A DNA stretch of 64,000 nucleotides from Termitomyces sp. T153 (GCA_018296165.2 JACKQL020000007.1:806001-870000), one strand, 5' to 3'. Shown: positions 1 to 11,804, counted from the stretch's first letter. The notes: a model not told the origin generated them from the letters alone. Numbers and translations are program-made.

Positions 1-6
1 GCTTGT

Positions 7-757
7 GTGTATCTTGACAATATTCTTATGTACACTAAAACCTTGGAAGAGCATTGCCAGGTCACATGCATTGTCTTGGAATGCCTCCACCAACACCAGT
101 TGTATTTAAAGCCTAAGAAATGTGAAATTGAGCAGACTAAGGTGGAGTACTTAGGATTAGGATTGATCATCTCATATGGGATGGCTAAGATAGACTCCAT
201 TAAGATAGCAGGTGTAGCAGAGTGGCCTGAGCCAAGGAACAAGAAGGAAGTATATGCCTTTTTTGGGTTTGTCAACTTCTACTGGAGGTTCATACAGGAT
301 TTCTCCCACCATGCACATCCCCTCTTCAACCTCACAGGCAAGGAGGCAGCATGGCAATGGGAGCTCCTACAGCAAGCTGCCTTTGATACCCTCAAACAAG
401 TGGTTACTTCAAAACCTATTCTCCTGTTTCCAGACAATGACTCTCCCTTCCATGTTAAAGCAGATAGCTCAGACTTTGCTATGGAAGCAGTTCTCTCCCA
501 GCAGTCAAAGGAAAATGGCAAGTAGCATCCAGTAGCCTTCTGTTCCAAGAGCCTTAATGCAATAGAATGAAACTACAAGATCCATGACAAGGAGATGCTT
601 GCCATTATTTAGTCCTTCAAAAAATGGCAGCATTTTCTTGAGAGTGCACAGCATAAATTTGAAGTTTGGACAGACTATAAGAACCTTGAGTACTTCTGCA
701 CAGCTAAGAAGCTAAATTAATGCCAAGCTTGGTGGTTCTTGTATCTAGTTCAAAATA
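7..757 (+). pseudogene. gypsy A(+) pol fragment: RT C-terminus and RNase H
   Basis: The first codons give YLDNIL, the RT catalytic box (normally YLDD) with its last Asp changed to Asn by GAT to AAT. Downstream are the RT thumb/connection motifs (KPKKCEI, VEYLGL, FGFVNFYWRFI) and an RNase H start (PFHVKADSSDFAMEAVLSQ). The open frame stops at 523-525; the RNase H continues with in-frame stops to about 757 (HPVAFCSKSL, WTDYKNLEYF). It breaks off where fragment D is inserted and resumes at about 1381 with KPDALSR, the usual RNase H/integrase linker. Loss of the second catalytic Asp and the stops make it non-functional. Confidence 0.85.
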
Positions 758-1380
758 TGTGACGGTAGTCCACTGCAAACAGCAGAGTACGGTCACAAGC
801 GGGTGTTCTCACAAAGGAACTGGTCTAAGTCCTGTATTCGTAAGAACTAAATAATCAGCTACGGGTAGGCCTATTAAATAGATTACGGAGCAATACGGAA
901 GAGAGTGCGGAGTAAGTAGGAGAGAAAATTGTAAAGGTGCAAGGTTTAAGCGGGGGATGATGTCACGCTCGCGCTACATACGCCCTCCAAGTCGGATAAC
1001 TAGAAGTATACGGCTTTTAAATTATAAGTAGAGGTTAGGTTAGAATTAGAGTGGTAATGATGATACTTTTAAGCTGGCCGCGATTATAACCAATTCCGCC
1101 TTCTAATCGGCCGCCGGGGAGCTTTCCCCAGCCCCGTCGTCGGGGTAATAGTCCAGCTCTCCCTCGGCATTGTCGTTGTCGTTGTCGTCGGCCAGGAGTG
1201 GGACGTCCACTGGATCGACGGCCATCTCCTCCTCTTCTTCAGTGGCCTTGCCTTTGCCCTTGCGATCTGGGGAACGGATTATGATACTGTGAGCGGTGAT
1301 CGCGGCGCGAGGGGTAGAAGATCCTGCCCTCGGGGGTCGTGGAGTCGTGGGTGTAGAGGGACGGTGAGATCCGAGGATGC
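758..1380 (-). mobile_element. fragment D: 3' end of another LTR element inserted in A(+)
   Basis: Gypsy A coding sequence stops at about 757 and resumes at about 1381, so this block is foreign to A. On the minus strand it reads as the end of an open frame (stop at 1103), about 120 bp of untranslated DNA, a G-rich tract just above position 979, then a TG...CA-bounded segment at 978-758 of about 221 bp that looks like a 3' LTR (starts TGTAGCGCG, ends CCGTCACA). It is CpG-rich compared with the surrounding A copy, so it is a later arrival. I found no clear target-site duplication, so the ends are approximate and the class (gypsy or other) is not proven. Confidence 0.5.
1103..1380 (-). pseudogene. 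C-terminal remnant of fragment D reading frame
   Basis: About 92 codons are open on the minus strand and end at a stop at 1103. The residues are Pro/Ser/Thr-rich at first, then RKGKGKATEEEEE, then a highly acidic tail rich in Asp-Asn (DDNDNDN) and Glu. Nothing in it identifies a catalytic domain. Such basic-then-acidic tails occur in gag or accessory proteins of mushroom LTR elements, but that is inference. The N-terminus is missing at the junction with gypsy A near 1380; upstream codons in the same frame belong to A and are chance. Confidence 0.4.
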
Positions 1381-3009
1381 AAGCTAGGATGGAGCATGGA
1401 CAAACCAGATGCATTGTCCAGGTAGGCTGACCATAGCATGGAAGCAGGGGATAATGGCAACATTGTCCTCCTCAAGCCAGAGCTCTTTGCTATCCATGCT
1501 TTAGAAGGGACTGTGGTCCAAGGAAATGAGGCAAACATACTCAGAGACATCTGAAGAGGAAACTGAGAGGATGCATAAGAGAATGCTGTTGCCTAGGCTG
1601 CACAGGCCCTATGAGCTCAACAAGCAAGCAGAGTTAAGTCTGTGCATGCAGATGAGTGGGGCCTTTAGGATAGACTTCTGACCTTCTGAGGATGCATTTA
1701 TGTGCCTAACATTCCAGAACTATGCCAATGCATTGTGGAGCAACATCATGACTCTCAAGTAGCTAGACATCCTGGGAGGTGGAAGACATTGGAGCTGGTA
1801 TCCTGGAATTACTAGTGGCCTCAAATCTCCTGATATGTAAGCACCTACACTAGCACCTGTAATCTCTGCCTCCACACCAAGCCTTGCTGCCAGACACCTA
1901 TGGGGCAGCTCCACCCTCTCCCTATTCCAACTGCTTGCTGGAGTGTTACATCAATAGATTTTATTGTGGAATTTCCCAATGCTTATGAGTACAATGCTAT
2001 GATAGTAGCGGTGGACCTCTATAGCAAACAGGCCCACTTCATTCCTACTCACACCACATGCTCTGCCTTAGATTTGGCCAGCCTGTATTGGAAGAATGTC
2101 TAAAAGCTCCACAGTCTGTTAAATGGATATGTCTCTGACTGGAGCCCTCAGTTTGTGGCAGAGTAACTCAGGAATTGTATCACCTGCTAGAAGTGAAGAT
2201 CCATACCATCACAGCCTATTACCCTTAGTCCAATGGGCAGACAGAATGTGTTAACCAGGAACTGGAACAGTATCTCTGCCTGTTTTGTAATGAGAGACAG
2301 GATGATTGGGATAAGCTACTGCCAGATGCTGAATTCCAATACAACAACCATGTTTACTTTTCCATGCAGATGACTCCATTCTTCCTGGACACTGGTAGGC
2401 ACCCTTATATAGGATTTGAACCTTGGGCACACTCCTCTGAGAATGACTCTGTTAATGAGTTTGTGGACCAGATGAAGAGGGCACAGGAAGAGGCAAAAGC
2501 TGCATTGGTGAAGGCCAAGAAGGACATGGCATAGTACTACAATCACCAATGGACACTAGCCCCAGTTTACAAGCCTGGAGACCATGTGTACTTGGATAGC
2601 TCAGACATCAAGACAACAAGGCCATCCCAGAAGCTGTTGCATTGTTATTTTGGCTCTTTCATGGTGGAGAAGAAGATAGGGCCTTCGGCATACCAACTTA
2701 AACTGCTAGCAGGCCTATGCCAATTGTACCCAGTCTTCAATGTTGTCAAGTTATTCCCACTCCAGAGGATCCAATCCCAGGCCTCCACCCTAAGCCACCC
2801 CCACCACCAGTTCTGGTCAATGATGAAGAGGAGTATAAAGTGTAGGAAATTCTGGATAGCAGATCATTCTAAGGGAAGTTGCAGTTCAAGGTGAAATGGA
2901 AGGAATATGGCATTGAGGACATCTCTTGGAAACTGCAGGCTAATGTATGTGCACCAACCCTGGTCTGGGACTTCTATTGTAGGCATTCCAATGCTCCAAA
3001 AGCCATTTA
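1381..3009 (+). pseudogene. gypsy A(+) pol fragment: integrase and chromodomain
   Basis: After the KPDALSR linker and a typical spacer (GNIVLLKPELF) the sequence encodes a decayed integrase. It includes SIDFIVEFPNAYEYNAMIVAVDLYSK, where the first catalytic Asp is visible, the SDWSPQF box for the second Asp (normally SDRG), and a shifted SNGQTE...NQELEQYL box for the catalytic Glu. The C-terminal GPY/F-like region (GPSAYQLKL, YPVFNVVKL) follows, then a chromodomain remnant around 2830-2940 (EEEYKV, EILDS, FKVKWKEYG). Many stops and frame changes separate these blocks. The product would integrate element cDNA and target it to chromatin in a live copy. Confidence 0.8.
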
Positions 3010-3098
3010 AGGCATCTACTCATTTCAACAGCTGACTAGGCAATTTGTGACTTCTTCTATCCAGCATGTTGAGATGCCACATGCTAGAGGGGGAGTGA

Positions 3099-3655
3099 TG
3101 TCAGGGGATGTCCCATTCCCCCTTGGTCCTGTTCTCCCTCCTTATGGTCTTCCTTTATTCTCCTTTGCTTTCCCTATCTGCTAGTCCTAGTTCTAGCCCT
3201 CAGGCTGCACTGGTTCTCTGTCTGTAATTCTGATAAGTGTTGCCCCTTTTATATGGCCTCTTACTAGACCCCTGAATTGTTTTCTGTATTCTGGGCCTAC
3301 TGCTCATTGTAGGCCTCCCATCTTTGGACCACAAGTACTTTCAACCAAGGCCTGTCTTTTGGTTTTATTGATAGATGGTCACATGCTGGGAGTCTGGAGA
3401 TCAAGGCCATTTACAATGGATTTCCACTTTTTGATCAGACTCTGGATTTGGTTATTGTTGGGTGTTTTTTCCAGAAGCTCTAGAGTAAATTTTCCAAACA
3501 CTGGCATTGGGGATCCTTAGACTTGTTCTCTTTGGATCTCCCTATGCCAAGTGAGTAGCTAGAACTCTAGAACTTCTTGTAGATACTGAATAGACTTTGG
3601 ATCTACCTCTGCCAGTTGTGTGATTAAGCCACAGCCCCCAGAAGTTGCCCTTATA
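3099..3655 (+). repeat. 3' LTR of gypsy A(+)
   Basis: It begins TGTCAGGGGATGTCCC right after a GAGGGGGAGTGA purine tract and the decayed pol. Its second half reappears, reverse-complemented, at about 38081-38405 (shared motifs include TTTTCCAATCACTGGCAT and AGAACTTCTTGTAGAT with few changes). That match proves it is a repeat and locates its end at about 3655, where the sequence switches to the family B 3' leader. No 5' partner is in the window. Confidence 0.8.
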
Positions 3656-4495
3656 CTGCCACTCACTATGGTTTGATAAATATTGCTCTGACTTCAATTC
3701 CCATGCCCCTGCTGATTCCTAACTCATGCCCATGCCTTGAAGGTCTTAACACTGAATGGGAAGTGATGTCATGACCCACTCCCAGACCTCCAGACTTCTT
3801 TCCAAGCCACTCCACTTCCCTGGAGTCCTCCCCAACACCCCCTCAACTCATCCCAACTTTTGTTGTCCCATAGTGCCTACTCCAGCTAACTCCAATGCTT
3901 CTCCAACAAACCCCAATGACCTCTTGGCAAACCCCAACACATTTCCTGTGGGCTCCATCATTCCCCCTTCTCCTCTCAAGCTCCTGGACCCCTCTGACAT
4001 CTCTCCTGACACAGGCACACATTGCTAACTTGTCACCTTGACCTACTTAACTACTCTGGAACTTCCCAACAGCTACAGGCAGACCACATTCCTATCAGTT
4101 CCCATCAAAATATTAATGTGGCCTACTCCAATCATACTCTTACAACCTCATACATTCATAATCAACTCTGGACCTTGTCCTATACTTGGCCCTAGAACCC
4201 ATCAATCTCTAGCTCCACTTCCATCACTTGTATGGCCTCTGCTTGCTCCACATCCTCTGTATTTGCCTCCAAACTTGTATCTGAGTCTTTCTCTAGCCTG
4301 ACCCTTCTTCGTATCTTGTCTTAGACTCTCATGGACCACTCTGGACTTGCTCAGACTGCTTCCCTTAGCTCATCCTTGCAAGTACCTGAAGTCCAGACCT
4401 CCTCAGAACACTAGATTATAAGCACAGAACATCACATCCACCTAGTAAGGACTTGCCCAGTTAAGCTGAGCCCCCATAGTCAGTGGAACCTGACA
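3656..4495 (+). mobile_element. family B remnant B0: 3' leader plus truncated LTR
   Basis: The first 111 bp match the region just before the 3' LTRs of B1 and B2 (TTGATCAATATT-like block, ATTCCCATGCCC, CTGAA-GGG). An LTR of family B follows to 4495. The 5' side is replaced by gypsy A(+). The right flank is the gag of a reverse-oriented A copy, so B0 probably inserted there; GAAAC at 4496-4500 is the candidate target-site duplicate but its partner is not in the window. Confidence 0.7.
3767..4495 (+). repeat. family B LTR of B0 with internal deletion
   Basis: It starts TGTCATGACCCACTCCC and ends AACCTGACA, as the other four family B LTRs do. It is about 729 bp against about 1.0 kb for the others. 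The missing part lies near 4135 and corresponds to about 5073-5392 of the B1 5' LTR, a stretch that contains the TATATAA box and the pyrimidine-rich leader. This LTR therefore lacks the core promoter. Confidence 0.8.
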
Positions 4496-4721
4496 GAAAC
4501 ATTTCCTAACCTTACAGTCTCCATCAAATGCATCAAGGAGCACAGAGCAAAGAAGTTTGGAGTGGGAGGCAGAAAACTCTAAGCTAGATGCAAAAGAGAA
4601 TCTTCCTCCAGCTGCTGATGGGGAGTAGGAGCAAGGGGGAGGCATTCCAGGAGGGCTTGGAGGGAGAGGGACACTGCTTTAGTAGTTAGACATAGTTCAG
4701 TGAGTTCAGCAGTGTGGGAGG
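4496..4721 (-). pseudogene. gypsy A(-) gag fragment, inner piece
   Basis: The minus strand continues the gag start found at 37864-38080: joining at the GGAGG duplication gives a continuous reading with LTEL, LQALLE, then LDAFDGDCKVRKCF. The last resembles the conserved gypsy gag motif (FDGDR-KGRAFL). At least one frame shift and one stop are present. It is cut at 4495/4496 by the B0 LTR. This piece and 37864-38405 form one reverse-oriented A copy split by B1. Confidence 0.65.
4717..4721. repeat. left target-site duplication of B1 (GGAGG)
   Basis: GGAGG directly precedes the 5' LTR at 4722, and an identical GGAGG follows the 3' LTR at 37859-37863. A 5-bp duplication is typical for gypsy integrase and shows the two LTRs, 33 kb apart, belong to a single insertion. 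Confidence 0.9.
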
Positions 4722-5747
4722 TGTCATGATCCACTCCCTAGACCCCCAACATCATTTCCAGTCTTCCTCAATGCCCCACCAAACTCCCCCAACTCTTGTC
4801 CACTGCGCCCACTTTGGGTAACTCTGACACTTCTTCAGCAAACCCCAACGGCCCCCTGATCAACTCCAATGCCTTCTCCACAGCTGTTGACGCCTCCCCT
4901 GACTCCCTCTGAGCTCTCAAGACTTCCCCCACTATTTCTAACCATGTCACACACTCCCAACCCTCCACCCTAATTTCCTTGATCTGCTCCAGAGCACCCC
5001 GACAACCCCAGAGCAGCCCACATTCCCAGCTAATCCCATCAGAATATTACTATAGCCCACCCCATGATCATACCTGACACCTGTTGACTCTGCGCAGCTC
5101 CATCAAACCCCACTGCCATATCCACTGTCCTCTGGAGCCATCTAGTAGTTGGTATATAAGTCATAGAGTAACTCCTTGTACTTTAGTCTTGGTATTGCAT
5201 TTACTGGTTTCTTGTGTCTCATGTTTCATTTTGTCTCTGTTTCTATCTCTTGTCTCAAATCTATTTCTTTCTCTGTCTTGTCTCGCCTCATCTCTGTCTT
5301 GTCTTGACTTTATATATTTCCTTTGTTTCTCTAAATTCCTTTCATCTCTGATGTCAGTACAAACTCTGTGCACATGCTACAACTCCTGAACATTCTTACA
5401 ACAACTCTAGACCTCACTCCTTGCTCGGCTCTGGAACCCATCAAGTCTTGGTGATCCCCTGTCAAACTCCAGCTCTGCCTCCATCATTTGCAAAGCCTCC
5501 ACTTACTCCACAGTCTATTTGTGTGCCTACAAACTTGTTTCTAATGCCCACCCAGGTCCAACATCTAATATACTTGATCTTAGACTTCCCCAGACCATTC
5601 CAGACTTGCTTGGACTGCTCCTCCTAGCTTCCCATTACAAGTTCCTTCACTCTGCACCAACTCCAGGACACTAGGTTATAAGCACAGGACATTGCATCCA
5701 CCTAGTAAGGATTTGCCAGTATAGCTGAGCCCCAGCAGAATCTGACA
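4722..5747 (+). repeat. 5' LTR of B1
   Basis: Bounded by TGTCATGAT and TCTGACA, about 1026 bp. It contains a TATATAA box at 5153-5159 followed by a long pyrimidine-rich (C/T) leader, the usual fungal LTR promoter layout. Sequence directly after it (TAATACCAAAA) does not start with TGG, so the primer-binding site is not a standard tRNA 3' end match. Confidence 0.88.
5153..5159 (+). promoter_or_regulatory. TATA box of B1 5' LTR
   Basis: TATATAA in the context GGTATATAAGT. It recurs at the equivalent place in the other family B LTRs (11805-11810 as ATATAA, 21639-21645, 37266-37272) and is followed by CT-rich runs typical of fungal transcription starts. Confidence 0.65.
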
Positions 5748-5778
5748 TAATACCAAAACTCCCCCTTACCCATTCTTG

Positions 5779-8288
5779 ATGTCTGCATATAACCCTGCAT
5801 ACATCCCCGCTGGCTACCTAACTGATGTCTATGGTTGGCCAGTTTCAGAAAACCCTTACACCCCATTCTACCCAGGCCCCCTTGTGGATCAGTATGTTCC
5901 CCACTACTGGACTCCTGATCCCAACCAGACATTCTATGCACCCTCCATCAGCCAGGGAATCCCTCTGGGCTGGCACCACCCCCTAGCATTCCCCACTGAT
6001 GGTAACAATCCCTGCATGTACTCTGAAGAATACTCCACAGTGCTCTCCAACCCCACCTACCTTCCTCCTGCCCACTACTACATGTACCCAGTCTCCACTG
6101 CAGCTCCAGTCCCTCTGGAACACCCAGATAATTATTCTCCCCCCTGTCTGCCATTCTCCACTCAACTTTCCCCTTCCCCCAGACAGCAAAGGGTCGAAGC
6201 CTACATCCAACAGCACAATGAAGTCCTCTGTTTCCTCCATCTCTCCCCTGCAGAATTTGCAAGATGTGCTCAGGCCCTCCTTGTCAACTTAGGCTACCTT
6301 GACACTCCCACAACTCTGGAAGTTTGGGTAGATTGACTCCTCAACTTCCATGAATGCTACCTGCAAGGAAATCTCTTGGAAACTATGCAAGGCACCTTGG
6401 GCATTAACACTAACTTACAGAATGAGCTCCATGCCTTGGTTGAGGAAATTCACACTAGTTTGAACCTCCACCTATTCGAGGATCCTCTGGACCCCTCCCA
6501 CTCCTTCCATGTGCAATGCAAGAAACTCATTAGAACACAAAGCAAAGCCCAGCCTCCCATTTCCTGCCAGCAGGAAGAAGTCAACATGGCCTCCAACATC
6601 TTGAGGAACCTCAACTCCATGGGAGGATTATTCAACCAACCCACTGCTTGCATCCTGGCCCTCTCAGCTCATCCCTGGGCTAACTCCATCCCCAGTGCCT
6701 TCTGCATCTGGAATCAGCCTGATGCTACCAAACCCTGTATGCAATAGCTTCCCCCACACATCGATGACAATAACCAGACTCTCTCCTACATTGACAAGCC
6801 TAGTAATCCTGCCAATAAGCCTGCCCCACACAACAGCCCTCCTTGAGACAGACCCCCCATTTTGACCTCCACACCCCCCATACCCACATGCCCCCACCCT
6901 GCCAGAACACTCCAGCCCCTCCAAGGCAGCCCACAGGCCCCAGAGCTCCCCAACCCCCTTTCTCTGCTAATCCCCCTCACTCCCCTCCTGTTCTGGTGCC
7001 CAACCCTTCCGCTGATGCTAATTACTTTGGACCTCCCACTCCTGGAGGACCCCCTCCCTCTTGATGGGCCCCTGGGCCTCCCCCAGGTAATGCAGTTCAA
7101 CCCCCCAGCAGCAGACCTTCCAATAGCAGACCACCTGGAGGATGGAGCCTGGCCATGGACAACTTCCCCCCTTAGTATGAAAATGAAAATAATTACTATT
7201 GCTATTACAATGCCAAACCCCCACCCTGAACTCAGAACCTACAAAACAACACTCACAACACACTGGCTTGGGTAGGAAAACTCAACATTCAGAAGCCTGA
7301 ACCCTTTACTAGCTGTAACCCCCAAAAATGGTGTATCTTCCTAGCTCAGTATTTAACTATGTTCCAAGCTAAGCCCATTACCTTCCAACTTGAGAGCTCA
7401 CAAGTAGCATTTGCCACATTGTATTTGCAGGGTATCATCTTCAACCATTACATGGCACTACTCTGGTTTGACCCCAACAACTCCATACTCTCCAGTTGGC
7501 TTGCTTTCACTCAGGAATTCTCAAGTAAGTTCAGCATCTTTGACACTGTAGTGGAGGCAGAGGAAAATCTCTTCAACCTCTAGATGCACAACAACAAATG
7601 CTTCATGACCTTTATCATACAATTCAAACAAGAAGCCTATGAGACTGGTTGGAACTACAATGCTCTCTAATTTGCTCTCCATTGTGCTCTGCCTCAATGG
7701 ATCAAAGACATCCTTTGCCTTGCACCCAAGCAAACCACCTACAATGGGTATAAAGCACTCGTTATCCAGGTCAACCAACATTACTTGGAAGACCACAGCA
7801 AAGACATGGCACTCTGGACCTCTTGGAACACCTCTGGTAACACCAACTGGCAGGCTAGAGCAATCAATAGCCTTTGATCCTCAATCTCCACCAACTCCAC
7901 CAACCCCGCACCCCATTCTCCTCTGGGCCAAGGAACCTCCAACACCAATTGACCCCTGGAACAATGCCCACCTGCCCAGCTCAATGCTGCTGACCTCCAT
8001 AAAAACCTGGAGCCCCTGGACGCCAACCCTGATGACCAGAATGATGTTCCAGACTCTGTTGATGATCAAAAAGCCCTGTGCACAAACAAGATTTGGAATA
8101 GGCCATAGATTGATGTACTGGAGGAGACACAGGAGAAACAACGGAAAGAGGGCATATGCATCCTATGTGTTGAGCAGAGGCACTTTATCCACAGTTGCCC
8201 TAAACAACAGGTGATGGGACATGCCATATGGATGATCAATGGAGAAGACTGCAATTACCAGTTTATGGAAAACAAGTCGGTGGTTTAG
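5779..8288 (+). pseudogene. B1 gag, degenerate
   Basis: Starts at ATG 5779 (MSAYNPAY). A Tyr/Pro-rich N-terminal region is followed by a helical segment (RQQRVEAYIQQHNEVLCFL), a Pro-rich linker, a retrotransposon-gag core (PFTSCNPQKWCIFL, LSSWLAFTQEFSSKF) and a CCHC zinc knuckle near 8155-8200 (CILC-4-H-4-C). It forms the nucleocapsid in a live element. Interrupted by several stops, including TGA at 7227-7229 and 7875-7877 that are shared with B2, and frame changes around 6745-7260. The terminal TAG overlaps the start of pol in another frame. Confidence 0.85.
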
Positions 8289-11200
8289 GTCTTGAAGACA
8301 CACTAGACCATGGACCAGACTCCAACATCTTCTCTGCCCTGGCCACACTCCTCCATGCAATGGTACTTGCTCTGGACAACCTCCCAGCACACCTTTCTTC
8401 TCACTCCTTCATCACCCTTCTCCTCCACACCACTCTCCCCTTCTCTGACAACTCCATCCCCACCCTAACCAATAGTGGCGCCACAGATAACTTCATCGGG
8501 AAATCCCTGGTGGTGCTTGCTCCCCACTTTCTCCAATGCCTCTCCACTCCAATCCTCTTCAAACTCTTTAACAGTGACCCCACCCCTGCCAGAGACATCA
8601 CACACCACCTGGAAACGACCATGACCTTTGCCAACAGATGACAACAAGAACTCTGACTATTGGTCACAAAACTACACCCCTCCACCCTTGTTGTCTTAGG
8701 ATTTTCATGGCTCTGCTCCACCAATCCCCACATTAACTGGCCCAGCCTCACCCTCTGCCTTGACTGGGACAATCCCACCAACTCTGGACTAGTACTCTTT
8801 GATGTCTCACCCTCCTCCAAGAACTCCAAGACTACAATTGACCACCCCCAGACTCCTCCACAGCTCCACTCCAGGTCTGCATAGTCATTTATCATTAATG
8901 TCTGACTTGACAGCTTGCCCAAGGTACTCCCCACCCTCATCAACAGTGGCACCTCTGGTACCTTTGTCAGCAGTCAACTCAACCTCCAATGCAACAACCT
9001 TGACAAACCCCTTGAGCTCCAACTCTTCAATGAAAGCCCTGCCACAACAGGAATCACTCAATACCACAACAACACCCTCATTCTCAACAATGACCTGCAG
9101 TTTCAGGCCTGGCTCCTTGTCACTCAACTACTCCCATTGACTCCAATTATACTCAGACTTCTGTGGCTGCAAGATGCCGACTCCAACATTGACTGGAAGA
9201 ACCTCACCATTCAATTTCCTGACCCCAAAGCAAGTTTAGCAGCTGCCATCCCTCTCTGCCTCCAGTCTATCTTGGACTCCAATGTCTCCAACCCCAGTGC
9301 CAGCACTTCCGGAGCAACCCAGAGCTCCTCAACCTCTGACAGCGACCCTGATGATGAAGAAAGTGCAACTCTGCCTTGGTCACCCTCAATCAAATTACAA
9401 TGGCTGCCTCCCAACATACTTTGGAATCAATACAAAGGCCCGTGGTACTCTGGCCAGTGACACTTGACTCCTCCAACTAACTCTGCAACCACTCCAGACT
9501 CAACCACTACCACCCCGCTGTTCACTCCCATCAACTCCAGAAGTCTCAACATTAAAATCATCAGTGCCGTCCCCTTTGCATACCTTTTACAAGACAGCAC
9601 CCCTGCCTTCCAGCTGCAAGTCACACCAGCCCTACCTGAGGAGCACCTCTGCACAGAAATTGCTATGCTAGAGAGCAAAATGGAGGAACAGATCCTATCC
9701 AAAGTAGTTCCTCTAGAGTATCATGAGTTTGCTAACGTGTTCTCTGAAGGGAGTGCCAAAGAACTTCCTCCACACTGCTCCTATGACTACAAGATTGACC
9801 TCAAAGAAGGCACCTCACCCCCATTTGGCAAGATTTACAACATGTCCAAGATCAAGCTCTGGGCCCTGAAAGAGTACCTTGATGACATGCTTGGCAAGGG
9901 CTTCATACACCCATTGATCTCTGCTGCTGGCACTCTGGTCCTGTTTGCTAAGAAGAAAGATGGATCACTCCAACTCTGTGTTGATTATTGGGGACTCAAC
10001 AAAGTCACCAAGAAGAACTGGTATCCTCTTCCCCTGATCAGAGACCTTGTTGACTGCCTCTGCAGTGCCAAGATCTACAAAAAGATAGACCTCCGCTCTG
10101 GCTACAACAATGTCCAGATTGCTCTGGGACATGAATGGAAGACTGCCTTTCACACTCACTATGGCCTCTTTGAGTACCTTGTAATGCCCTTTGGAATGAC
10201 TAACTTCCCCACCACTTTCCAGTACTTCATAAACAACATCTTCCACAACATGAACAATGTCTTCATTATTGTGTACCTAGTCAACATCCTGATCTACTCC
10301 AATTTGCTGGCAGAGCATCCAGAGCATGTCCACCACATCTTGGAACGACTCCAGAAGTATCACCTTCATGCCAAACCCAAGAAATGCTCCTTCCACATGA
10401 TGGAGGTCATATATCTCAGGGTCATTGTCACTCCTGATGGCATGCGTATAGACCCTGCCAAGATTGAAGCTATACTCAATTGGCCCCTGCCACAAAACGT
10501 CAAGGAGGTACAGTCATTTCTGAGGTTTGCTAACTTTTACCACCAATTCATTAACAACTACTCCAGAATCACCAAACCCCTCAACTGACTCACATGGAAG
10601 GACACCCCTTGGGATTGGGACAGCAAGTGCCAAAGCATCTTCCTCCTCCTGAAGAAGGCCTTCATCTTCGCTCTGGTCCTCCATCATTTTGACCCCTCCC
10701 TGCCAATCATACTCAAATGTGATGCCTCTGACTATGCCATTATTGGAATACTCTCCCAGTCAGATTCCGGAGGCAAGGATCTCTACCCCATCACCTTCTA
10801 CACCCATTTGATGATCCCTACAGAGCTCAACTACAACATCTATGACAAGGAACTCCTTGTGATTGTCAAAGCTTTCCATCAGTGGTAGGCCTACCTCAAA
10901 GGATCCCTGCACCACATCCAAGTCTACTCCAACTACAACAACCTACAATACTTCACAACCATGAGACAGCTCAGCTGCCACCAAGCTCGATGGTTCAAAA
11001 CCCTCTTGGAGTATGACTTCACCATCCACTACCACCCTGGATGACTCGGCGCAAAGCCCAACACCCTCACTCAAAGGTCCAATGTGTATCTGAAAAAGTC
11101 ATTTGAAGCCAAATAGAACACATTCAACCACTGAATGGTAAATCCCCCTGAACATCTACATGCCATGCTGATTTTAAATGAAGAAGGAATCCTCCATCAA

Positions 11201-11397
11201 ATCAGAAATTCACCCCCAGACTCCTTCTTCACCCAGCACAACCTCTGCAACAACTCCAATGAGTTGAGCACTGAAAACCCCTTTTCACTGTCTCTGGACC
11301 ACTGCCTCCTGCTCCAGAATGGACAAGTTTATGCTCTGGACCACAAGTCCATCCACCTCGACATACTCCGGCAACACCACAACTACAAGCTCCAGAG
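8289..11397 (+). pseudogene. B1 pol, 5' part: two proteases, RT, RNase H
   Basis: Order seen: first retropepsin-like domain (LTNSGATDNF about 8467, ending VVLGFSWL about 8690), second retropepsin-like domain (LINSGTSGTF about 8938, ending LRLLWLQD), RT (PVLFAKKKDG-like box, CVDY, MPFGMT, and YLVN in place of YLDD), RNase H ([19 protein letters not shown]) and the integrase start (HLHAMLILNEEGIL). TGA 8903-8905 between the proteases is shared with B2. B2 is inserted right after codons for LQRH in the H2C2 zinc finger; the rest of integrase is at 22243. Confidence 0.85.
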
Positions 11398-11402
11398 GCA
11401 CC
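11398..11402. repeat. left target-site duplication of B2 (GCACC)
   Basis: GCACC precedes the B2 5' LTR and recurs at 22238-22242 immediately after its 3' LTR. Removing B2 and one copy restores the B1 integrase reading (LQRH/HPGICKTLQL). Confidence 0.92.
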
Positions 11403-11804
11403 TGTCACGACCTGCTCCCTAGACACTGCTTCCAACCCCTCCCAATTTCCTGTCTAACTCCCCTGAACCCCGCCCACACTTTCGCACCCACACTGGATAA
11501 CTCCGACGCTTCTCCATCAAACCCCGACGGCAACTCCAACACCCTCTCTGTAGCCATCAACACTCCCCCTGAAACCTTCCCCCACCGTTCCTGGCCACGT
11601 CATACATCCCCGACCCCCTACCCTAGTTTACCCAACCCATCCCAGAGTATCACAACGTCCCTGGAGTGGCCGCACCCCCAACTGATCCCATCAGAATACC
11701 ACTGTGGCCCAAACTTGGATTGTACCCAACATCTGTTGACTCCGCACAGCTCCGTCGACTCCCGCCACCATATCCGCCGCCCTCCGAGGTACCCAGTAGT
11801 CGAC

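Larger units (their letters stand above)
1..3655 (+). mobile_element. Ty3/gypsy element A(+), 3' half, 5' end outside window
   Basis: The stretch reads, in order, end of reverse transcriptase, RNase H, integrase core, integrase C-terminal domain, chromodomain, a purine-rich tract (about 3087-3098) and a 3' LTR (3099-3655). This is the standard order of fungal chromodomain gypsy elements. The reading frames carry many stops and shifts, so the copy is dead. It is interrupted at about 758-1380 by fragment D. Its LTR end abuts the internal 3' end of a family B element, which suggests A(+) inserted into that B copy (B0), with the rest of both lying left of the window. The TpG-rich, CpG-poor composition indicates long CpG decay. 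Confidence 0.85.

Noticed and set aside
5161..5389. Open frames in the CT-rich part of the LTR
   Set aside because: Low-complexity Ser/Leu/Phe or Arg/Asp readings of pyrimidine runs after the TATA box.
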